From Candidatus Villigracilis adiacens (GTDB taxonomy: Bacteria > Chloroflexota > Anaerolineae > Anaerolineales > Villigracilaceae), in assembly GCA_016703605.1 (NCBI GenBank), contig JADJBU010000012.1, forward strand, positions 70,901-134,900: a DNA stretch of 64,000 nt. Reading direction: 5' to 3'. The first letter of the stretch is position 1; each line of letters begins with the position of its first letter. Made by a program: the position numbers and the translations under genes. Below, one piece after another: positions 58,071 through 64,000 of the stretch. The notes under the pieces were generated by a model. The model was not told the origin of the DNA, ran no database searches, and saw nothing but the letters and a program-made list of their open reading frames with translations.

Positions 58071-59594
58071 TCACCTCCGCGTAATCGGCACCAACCTCCC
58101 GCGCCCAAACGCCCGCCCGCTGACCTTCAACACCACGCCCATCCCCCAGCGTTTGTGTTCGCTCGCCCGCATCATCGCATTCGACTCATCCGCCAGCACC
58201 ATCGCTTCCACTTGCGGCGACACGATCTCATAATCAAACGGGTCCACCTGTCCCTCGCGCAACTCCGCTGTCGGCTCGCGCGTCATCACAAACTCCGGAA
58301 TCACCCCTCCCATTTCCCATTCCCCATTCACCCACTCCGCCAACCCCATCACCTCCCCCTTCGTCACATCCCCCAGCGGACTGACCGCCCCCGCCATATC
58401 GCCGTACAGGGTCGCATATCCCAGCGTCAACTCGGTCTTGTTGCTGGTATTGATGAGGAACCCGCCGCCGCTGTTGACGTAACTCATCAAGATGACCATC
58501 CTCAGCCGCGCCTGGATGTTTTCTCCCGAGACTCCCCCGCTTCTTTCGGGACCGAGGACCTGTTCGCTCGCTTCGTGCATTTTCTCCAATGAGACTTGTT
58601 CAAACTTAATCCCCAAATTCCCAGCCAGTTCCCGCGCCGACTCCGTTGACCTCACATCGGTATATCGCGAGGGAATCGCGATTCCCGTCACATTCTCCGC
58701 GCCCAACGCCTCCGCCGCAATCACCGCCGCCACCGACGAGTCGATTCCGCCCGAGAGACCGAGATAGGCTTTCTTCATTCCGTTTTTATTTGCAAAATCC
58801 CGCACGCCCAACACCAAGGCGTTGAACAATTCCTTTTCCCCACTTGACCCCTTTGTGTCCTTCGTGTCCTTTGTGTTTAAATCAATTACCCGCACATCTT
58901 CTTCAAATCTACTCAACTCCTCCCCATCCAACACAAAACTCCCGCCGTCGAAGATCAACTCATCCGTCGCGCCGACAAGATTGGCAAAGACGAGAGGCAA
59001 ACCCTGTCTTTTTGCGTGATGCACCCTCCCCTCCCCCACCCCTTTGCGATACGGCGAAGCGGAAATGCAGACCAGCATCTCCGCACCCATGGACCTCAAC
59101 TCCGCGCCGGGATGGACGGAATATTCCTCGTCCCACATATCCTCGCAGATCATCACGCCGACTTTTTTCCCGGCGATCTCGATCGGAGGCAGAGTCTTCC
59201 TCCCCGGCACGAACCAGCGCGGTTCATAGAAAACATCGTAAATAGGCAACAACTGCTTGACCTGCGCGACAGTCATCTCCCCGCTCTTCATCAGATAAGC
59301 GACATTATGCAAAGCCGGGTGCTGATAATGTTTCTCGCCCGACGGTTTGAACGATCCCACCAACAGCGGAGGCAAATGCCTGGCTTGTCGCGCCAGATCC
59401 AAAGTCGCGGCTTGAACCGCCTCCACGAACGATGCGTCATACAACATATCGCGCGGAGGGTATCCCGGCACGGTCATCTCGGGGAAGACGATCAAATCCG
59501 CATCCCGGACTTTTTCGGCGGCGTCGAGGATGCGGGCAATATTCCCGTTCAAATCCCCCACCGTCGTATTGATCTGAGCAATTGCTAATTTCAC
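58071..59594 (-). CDS. nadE: Glutamine-dependent NAD+ synthetase
   Basis: A 507-residue two-domain enzyme starting with GTG. The N-terminal nitrilase-like glutaminase (1-250) has LIVFPEMTVPGYPP (Glu39), a Lys before QLLPIYDVFYEP and the nucleophile in VMICEDMWD. The synthetase domain has LGLSGGIDSSVAAVIAAEALG and later NKTELTLGYATLYGDMAG. It makes NAD+ from nicotinic acid adenine dinucleotide, ATP and glutamine. Between the domains the short 9-base tandem repeat TTTGTGTCC/TTCGTGTCC (58852-58878 on the plus strand) encodes the odd NTKDTKDTKG linker. Confidence 0.92.
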   Translation of the reverse strand: MKLAIAQINTTVGDLNGNIARILDAAEKVRDADLIVFPEMTVPGYPPRDMLYDASFVEAVQAATLDLARQARHLPPLLVGSFKPSGEKHYQHPALHNVAYLMKSGEMTVAQVKQLLPIYDVFYEPRWFVPGRKTLPPIEIAGKKVGVMICEDMWDEEYSVHPGAELRSMGAEMLVCISASPYRKGVGEGRVHHAKRQGLPLVFANLVGATDELIFDGGSFVLDGEELSRFEEDVRVIDLNTKDTKDTKGSSGEKELFNALVLGVRDFANKNGMKKAYLGLSGGIDSSVAAVIAAEALGAENVTGIAIPSRYTDVRSTESARELAGNLGIKFEQVSLEKMHEASEQVLGPERSGGVSGENIQARLRMVILMSYVNSGGGFLINTSNKTELTLGYATLYGDMAGAVSPLGDVTKGEVMGLAEWVNGEWEMGGVIPEFVMTREPTAELREGQVDPFDYEIVSPQVEAMVLADESNAMMRASEHKRWGMGVVLKVSGRAFGRGRLVPITRR

Positions 59595-59619
59595 CTTTTC
59601 CCTATTCCCTGATCCCTAT

Positions 59620-60504
59620 TCACTCGTTCTTCCCCATCGCTTCGAGTAAATTCAACGCCTCCATCACGCTGTCGCGCTTCATGCAGACCTGGTCGCCGAG
59701 CATGAAGGTGCGATAGCCGATCTCCATCAGGAACGCCACATCCGAAATATCCGCGCTGACGGGGATGGGAGTCCACGCGAGGGAGTCTAAAATGCGGCTG
59801 GCGACGATGGCGTGCGGGTCGGCTTGGATGATGGTCTTCAACGCGGGGATGATTCTATGCGGCTGTAACACTTCGACGTATAAATCGCCCCGCGCCGCCA
59901 TCAGTTGACCGTGTTTCGCTTTTTCATTTCGCGCAAAGTCCAATCCCTTTTGCGTCTCGATCTTGGAAACCACCTCCGCGTTCGGCAGCAGACTCTTAAC
60001 CTCGTCCACATCCGCCGCGGACTCGACGTACGAAAGCATCACCTTCGTGAGACCGAGTTCCTTCATCGCGGCGAGATAGGCGCGGTCTGTGTCCGTCAGT
60101 GTGCCTTCGATTTGCAGGGATGGATGCACGATATTGACCGACTCGCCCGGTCCCACCATGCGGCGCGGACCGTCCTCCATGATGAGCCGTTTCCCATCCA
60201 CCGCCGCCACGCGGACGCGTTCATTCCCGTCGGAGAAATACGCATCCACCGGCGTATGAACTTGGATGGCGTGACTCAGTTTTATTTCGGTGAACGGCGG
60301 CATCGCCGGCTCCGCGACACGCAGTTGACGCCCTTTCAGGTCCACCCATAACGGCTGTTTGAATTTGGAAAGCCGCTCCAAAACCTCACGCGGACTCTCG
60401 CGCAGCGGCATGACCGTATTCAGCCGCAATCCGCTCACAATGGAATGCGCGGCGACTTCTTCGATAAACGAAGCGTAGGGAGGGATGGTGACGATGGCGT
60501 TCAT
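59620..60504 (-). CDS. Minimal pyruvate-kinase-like barrel protein
   Basis: A 294-residue protein. The frame extends upstream through a tandem repeat, but ATG 60504 is where homology to pyruvate kinase begins. PLWVDLKGRQLRV aligns with the ALDTKGPEIRT strand. LTKVMLSYVESAADVDEVKSLL, VSKIETQKG (Lys and Glu of the active site) and MAARGDLYVEV match the rest of the barrel. The C-terminal effector domain of pyruvate kinase is absent and several substrate residues differ, so it may be a non-classical aldolase or kinase. It is next to nadE on the same strand. Confidence 0.68.
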   Translation of the reverse strand: MNAIVTIPPYASFIEEVAAHSIVSGLRLNTVMPLRESPREVLERLSKFKQPLWVDLKGRQLRVAEPAMPPFTEIKLSHAIQVHTPVDAYFSDGNERVRVAAVDGKRLIMEDGPRRMVGPGESVNIVHPSLQIEGTLTDTDRAYLAAMKELGLTKVMLSYVESAADVDEVKSLLPNAEVVSKIETQKGLDFARNEKAKHGQLMAARGDLYVEVLQPHRIIPALKTIIQADPHAIVASRILDSLAWTPIPVSADISDVAFLMEIGYRTFMLGDQVCMKRDSVMEALNLLEAMGKNE

Positions 60505-60510
60505 AAGAGC

Positions 60511-60639
60511 GTAGACAAGTAGACAAGTAGGCAAGTAGACAAGTAGACAAGTAGATAAGTAGATAAGTAGACAAGTAGACAAGTCGTCTCAACTTCCTTT
60601 GTGTACCTGTCTACCTGTTTACCTGTCTACCTGTATACC
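60511..60639. repeat. Inverted pair of 8-bp tandem arrays
   Basis: Nine units of GTAGACAA (60511-60582, three variant units) are followed after 17 bases by five units of TGTCTACC (60600-60639). The second array is roughly the reverse complement of the first, so on the minus strand they could form a long hairpin with G-U pairs. It lies directly upstream of the pyruvate-kinase-like gene. Confidence 0.7.
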
Positions 60640-61599
60640 TTACAACTTCAACGTCGTCCCGCAATACTTGCACTTGAACATCCCATCGGCATTGAGCGGG
60701 ATGGGCGCGCCGCAGCGGGGACAGATCATCTCGATCGGCTTGCTGACCTGTTTTACCTTGTTCTCGTCCTGCCGCGCGCGCATATTGTCCTGAAAATCGC
60801 CGAAGTAGCCCCACGAGCGGGCGACCAAGCCCATGGCGTAATCCACGGCGCGTTGTTCGTCTTCGATGTGGAAGATCTTCTGGTCGCCGATGGCTTTGCC
60901 CCATTGATCGTCTATCTGGTCGCCGCGCTTCCCGGTGGGACGGCGCATGAACCAGGTGTTCCATCGCTGGGTCAGTTTCTGCCATTCCTTGAGCGCGTCC
61001 AGGTCGCCGGATTTGTCGCCGAGGTAATGCTCCACCTGTTTGCCGGAGATATTCGGGTGCATGGTGATGTCGCCGAAGACGATCAGGAAGGGAGTCTCCT
61101 CCGCGTTGGGAATCTCGACATGCGTATTGACCCAGTGCGCGAACAGGCCGTACGACTCAGGCGCATCCCCTCCCCCGCCTTCGCCGAAGAGCGAACCGAG
61201 CAATTGTTCGAGGTCGAAACCGCTGGCAAAGGTGGTCACTTGCAGGGGCCACTTGTCCACGCCCGCATCGCCGATGGCGGCAAAACAGATTTCCACGTCG
61301 GGGCGGTATTGCGAGAGTGTGTTGTAGAACAGGGGCAGGCGGTCGAATATCTCGGCGGGCCACGAAGCCATCGAGCCGGTCACGTCAATCGCCACGATCA
61401 GCGGATTCTTCGACTGCGTGCTGACGGTTTTCTTCGGGTCAATGATCTTCTCGTTCGGTCCCGATTTTCCCTGATACGTGCGCGGACCCGCCGCCTTCGC
61501 CCGCGCGGCAGAATCCGCCCGCGCCGGAGCCGCCGCCGGGGCATACGCATACCCCGATTTCCCGTACCACGAACTGGTATCTTCATCCCATGAATACAT
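60640..61599 (-). CDS. vWA-domain protein with zinc ribbon
   Basis: A 319-residue protein. Residues 65-230 are a von Willebrand A domain with the metal site DVTGSMASW and later FGDITMHP. The N terminus is Ala/Ser/Tyr-rich and probably unstructured. The C terminus is a zinc ribbon (ICPRCGAPIP and CKYCGTTLKL). No signal peptide is present, so it acts inside the cell, perhaps as an adaptor. The ATG follows an AAGGAG site. It lies between the pyruvate-kinase-like and NadM-like genes. Confidence 0.8.
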   Translation of the reverse strand: MYSWDEDTSSWYGKSGYAYAPAAAPARADSAARAKAAGPRTYQGKSGPNEKIIDPKKTVSTQSKNPLIVAIDVTGSMASWPAEIFDRLPLFYNTLSQYRPDVEICFAAIGDAGVDKWPLQVTTFASGFDLEQLLGSLFGEGGGGDAPESYGLFAHWVNTHVEIPNAEETPFLIVFGDITMHPNISGKQVEHYLGDKSGDLDALKEWQKLTQRWNTWFMRRPTGKRGDQIDDQWGKAIGDQKIFHIEDEQRAVDYAMGLVARSWGYFGDFQDNMRARQDENKVKQVSKPIEMICPRCGAPIPLNADGMFKCKYCGTTLKL

Positions 61600-61629
61600 A
61601 TCTCTGTTCTCCTTTTTTTAAACTGCCTT

Positions 61630-61712
61630 CCGCCTTCTACTTACTGCCTTCTATTCACTATTCACTACTCACATTCATTCACCGCCCACCATTCACTACT
61701 CACTCACCACCA
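61630..61712. repeat. Low-complexity ATTCACTA run
   Basis: Repeated ATTCACTA, ATTCACTC and ACTCAC words fill the gap between the vWA gene and the NadM-like gene and extend into the 3' end of the latter. Confidence 0.55.
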
Positions 61713-62259
61713 CCCGCATCGCCAGCGTCTCCAACCCAAACTCTTTCCGAAAACGGACGTCCAACCCATTCTCTTCGATGTACCCCCCGACTCGTTCCGG
61801 GACCCAAGCCTGCCAGTCCTCCCCTTTCGCCATCAGCGCGCGGACGGTTGTTCCGTCCACCTTGATAAACTCGGATGGGGAGAGAAACTCCACGGGTCGC
61901 ATGAGGCGGTAGTCGTCCTTCATCAGGTTCGCCACGTAGGGATTATCCGTCACGAAGGCGTCCAACCCGCCGAACATCTCCTTCACCATCGCCCGCCAGC
62001 GCGGACCGTCGTCCAGGTCTGGAACTGCGATGATTGCGTACTCGGCGCTCTCTTGCGCCGGGTCTCGATCATTCAACACCAGCCTCAACATCGCCCCGGT
62101 CTCTTCCGCCGTAAACGGATTTCGCGCATTATACCGGTTCGCCGAGCCGACGCCGATGATCACACGCCCCGCCTGTTTACTCATCGCGTGCAAGACCGCC
62201 GCCTGCCCCAAATGGACGGGCTTCCAACGGGCGATCATGGCGATGCGGTTGAAGGACAT
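61696..62259 (-). CDS. NadM-like nicotinamide-nucleotide adenylyltransferase
   Basis: A 187-residue nucleotidyltransferase. IARWKPVHLGQAAVL is the HxGH-type motif (here HLGQ), IIGVGSANRYNARNPFTAEE matches the archaeal NadM loop and IKVDGTTVRALM stands for the usual ISGTxxR. It would join NMN or nicotinate mononucleotide to AMP, feeding NadE encoded 2 kb away on the same strand. The last His of the HxGH motif is Gln, so activity needs testing. TATAAT lies six bases before the ATG. Confidence 0.8.
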   Translation of the reverse strand: MSFNRIAMIARWKPVHLGQAAVLHAMSKQAGRVIIGVGSANRYNARNPFTAEETGAMLRLVLNDRDPAQESAEYAIIAVPDLDDGPRWRAMVKEMFGGLDAFVTDNPYVANLMKDDYRLMRPVEFLSPSEFIKVDGTTVRALMAKGEDWQAWVPERVGGYIEENGLDVRFRKEFGLETLAMRVVVSE

Positions 62260-62265
62260 TGCGTG

Positions 62266-62271
62266 ATTATA
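62266..62271 (-). promoter_or_regulatory. -10 box of a probable leaderless promoter (NadM-like gene)
   Basis: TATAAT on the minus strand, six bases, then the ATG at 62259, with no Shine-Dalgarno sequence. Confidence 0.65.
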
Positions 62272-62410
62272 ACGCTCACCTGCTCTTCCTCCCCCAAATC
62301 CGACATAAAAAATTTTACTTAATACCGAAAGCGCTTAGCTGTCGTAGTGCCCGAAGGGCGGAGGGGGCAAAGGTGCTGGTAAAATTGTCAAAATTTGGGT
62401 TGAGAGTTGG

Positions 62411-62506
62411 AGACCTGACAGGTTTCATCATAACGAATGTTAATTGGACTTCTATGAACGCGAGCGTAGTTGGTTAATTGTGACTCTACGGAAACCTGTC
62501 AGGTCT
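62411..62506. repeat. 96-bp dispersed element (family 2) upstream of hsdM
   Basis: AGACCTGACAGGTTTC (62411-62426) and GAAACCTGTCAGGTCT (62491-62506) are perfect 16-base inverted repeats. A T-run follows the right end, so it may stop transcription into hsdM from the left. The 150 bases before it show no ORF. Confidence 0.75.
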
Positions 62507-62525
62507 TTTTACCAGGAGAAATATC

Positions 62526-63980
62526 TTGTTCGAACAAACCTTCAAAAACATTGACGATAAATTATGGAAAGATGCGGGTTGTTCCAGTGAGTTGGATTAT
62601 GTGGAGCAGACTTCGTGGATTCTGTTTTTAAAATATTTGGACGATCTGGAAAAGGATCGCAAGGATGCGGCGGAGTTGACGGGCAAGGACTACTCCCCCA
62701 TCATTACAGGGAAATATCGTTGGGATCAGTGGGCGGCAAGAAAGACGAAAGAAGGAAAGATTGACCATCACAACGCCAAGACAGGCGATGATTTGATTGA
62801 CTTTGTGAACAATGAATTGTTCCCGTATCTCAAGAAGTTTAGGACGACGGCGGACCATGCGGATACGATTGAGTATAAGATCGGGGAGATTTTCAGCGAG
62901 TTGAAGAACCGCCTGCAAAGCGGATACAACCTGCGGGAGGTGATCAATCTCGTGGATGAACTGCGCTTCCGTTCGTCGAAAGAAAAGCATGAGATGAGCG
63001 CGTTGTATGAGGATAAGATCAAGAATATGGGCAACGCGGGGCGCAATGGCGGTGAGTATTACACGCCGCGCGCGTTGATCAAGACAATCGTGAAGGTGGT
63101 AAATCCGAAGATCGGGGAGACGATCTACGATGGGGCGGTTGGGTCGGCGGGATTCCTCGTCGAGGCGTTTGAGTTCCTTCGGGCAGGATCAGGTATCGGC
63201 ACGAAAGAGGCGAAGCTCCTTCAGGAGAAAACGTTCTACGGCAAGGAAAAGAAGTCGCTGGCGTATATCATCGGGATTATGAATATGATCCTGCATGGCA
63301 TTGAAGCGCCGAACATTTTGCATACCAACACGCTGGCGGAGAATCTTTCTGATATTCAGGAGAAGGATCGTTATAACGTGGTGCTGGCGAACCCGCCCTT
63401 CGGCGGCAAGGAACGCGCCGAGGTGCAGCAGAACTTCCCGATCAAAACGGGCGAGACGGCGTTTTTGTTTTTACAGCACTTCATCAAGATTTTGAAGGCG
63501 GGCGGACGCGCGGGCGTGGTGATCAAGAATACCTTCCTTTCGAATACCGATAACGCGTCGGTGAGTTTGCGCAAGCAGTTGCTCGAAACCTGCAACCTGC
63601 ACACGGTGTTGGACCTGCCTGGCGGCACGTTCACGGGCGCGGGCGTGAAGACGGTGGTGCTGTTTTTTGAGAAAGGCGCGCCGACCAAGAAGGTCTGGTT
63701 CTATCAATTGAATTTGGAGCGCAATCTCGGCAAGACCAATCCGTTGAATGAAAATGATCTGGCAGATTTTGTGAAGCTGCAAAAGTCGAAAGCGGATTCA
63801 GAGAATTCGTGGACGGTGAATATGGCGGATGTAGACCCCGCCTCCTTCGACCTTTCGGTTAAGAATCCGCACAAACAAGCGGACTCTACGCTGAGAGCGC
63901 CTCTAACTATTCTCGACGAGATGAAGTCGCTGGATGAGGAGAGTGCGAAGATTTTGAAATCGATTAAGGGGATGTTATGA
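62526..63980 (+). CDS. hsdM: Type I restriction-modification DNA methyltransferase subunit
   Basis: A 484-residue N6-adenine methyltransferase starting with TTG after AGGAGAA. The N-terminal HsdM domain (1-130) begins TFKNIDDKLWKDAG. The catalytic domain has YYTPRALIKTIV, YDGAVGSAGFLVEAF (SAM site) and VVLANPPFGG (the NPPF active site). It methylates host DNA so that the cognate restriction subunit spares it. The stop overlaps the next ATG by four bases, as is usual before hsdS. The recognition sequence cannot be known without hsdS. Confidence 0.92.
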   Translation: MFEQTFKNIDDKLWKDAGCSSELDYVEQTSWILFLKYLDDLEKDRKDAAELTGKDYSPIITGKYRWDQWAARKTKEGKIDHHNAKTGDDLIDFVNNELFPYLKKFRTTADHADTIEYKIGEIFSELKNRLQSGYNLREVINLVDELRFRSSKEKHEMSALYEDKIKNMGNAGRNGGEYYTPRALIKTIVKVVNPKIGETIYDGAVGSAGFLVEAFEFLRAGSGIGTKEAKLLQEKTFYGKEKKSLAYIIGIMNMILHGIEAPNILHTNTLAENLSDIQEKDRYNVVLANPPFGGKERAEVQQNFPIKTGETAFLFLQHFIKILKAGGRAGVVIKNTFLSNTDNASVSLRKQLLETCNLHTVLDLPGGTFTGAGVKTVVLFFEKGAPTKKVWFYQLNLERNLGKTNPLNENDLADFVKLQKSKADSENSWTVNMADVDPASFDLSVKNPHKQADSTLRAPLTILDEMKSLDEESAKILKSIKGML

Positions 63981-64000
63981 ACATGTTGTATGAAAGAAAA
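63977..64000 (+). CDS. Start of the gene after hsdM, 3' partial (probably hsdS)
   Basis: Only eight codons (MNMLYERK) are visible before the window ends. The ATGA overlap with hsdM is typical of a following specificity-subunit gene, but the identity is inferred from position only. Confidence 0.35.

Noticed and set aside
60505..60582. N-terminal extension of the pyruvate-kinase-like protein (LIYLSTCLL-type residues)
   Set aside because: The extension is the translation of the 8-bp tandem repeat and lacks family similarity. The ATG at 60504 starts at the conserved region.
60511..60639. Possible CRISPR array
   Set aside because: Units are only 8 bp with no spacers, and no cas genes are present. 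It is a simple tandem repeat.

Overview
The window looks like a chromosomal segment of a member of the Chloroflexota, most likely class Anaerolineae. This is inferred from family content and not proven. The indications are moderately high GC, paired Ser/Thr kinases and FHA or winged-helix regulators, Thr/Pro-rich lipoproteins, a TtuA/TtuB tRNA thiolation pair, an MttB-family methyltransferase, many ATGA gene overlaps and abundant small palindromic repeats. No rRNA, tRNA, CRISPR array or prophage was seen. A type I restriction-modification operon starts at the right edge.

Layout. 1-8.8 kb: a plus-strand run of two glycosyltransferases, two STAS proteins, a GAF/PP2C/ATPase partner-switching phosphatase, a response regulator, a polysaccharide flippase and a hybrid histidine kinase, probably a regulated surface-polysaccharide locus. 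8.9-14.5 kb: minus-strand genes, including a GbsR/MarR-type regulator with a 30-bp operator heading a three-gene operon, an M20 amidohydrolase, a PIG-L deacetylase and a RicT/YaaT-like PSP1 protein. 14.6-25 kb: a cyclic-nucleotide-domain histidine kinase, RsmD, a UroD-like protein, a GNAT enzyme, FolC, Lon, an SDR, a proline peptidase, DinB and TtuB-TtuA. 26-34 kb: a tail-anchored Ser/Thr kinase divergent from an FHA/winged-helix regulator, a flavin-type split barrel, a second PIG-L enzyme, a hydrolase lipoprotein, a 21-codon mini-gene with its own promoter and terminators, a RIO kinase and a non-pyrrolysine MttB homologue. 34-40 kb: a dipeptide/oligopeptide ABC operon with a fused permease-ATPase subunit. 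40-42.4 kb: a SpoU methyltransferase and a GAF-GGDEF diguanylate cyclase.

42.5-51 kb: an asymmetric heterodimeric ABC exporter preceded by a leader with promoter, 25-codon ORF and intrinsic terminator; a GntR/LacI chimeric regulator; and, divergently across a shared operator, five small exported proteins that include two paralogous pairs. 51-57.8 kb: a transmembrane Ser/Thr kinase coupled to an unknown 816-residue protein with an HxxxDG motif, an aminotransferase IV protein, and a solitary tyrosine recombinase with a perfect dif-like 13-6-13 palindrome just upstream. 58-62.3 kb: an NAD-related cluster (NadE, a minimal pyruvate-kinase-like barrel, a vWA/zinc-ribbon protein and a NadM-like adenylyltransferase). 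62.5-64 kb: hsdM and the first codons of the next gene.

Two patterns cross the window. At least nine genes have a TATAAT-like box 6-10 bases before the start codon and no Shine-Dalgarno sequence, which points to leaderless mRNAs. Several families of short palindromic repeats lie between genes, and some sit in frame inside genes.
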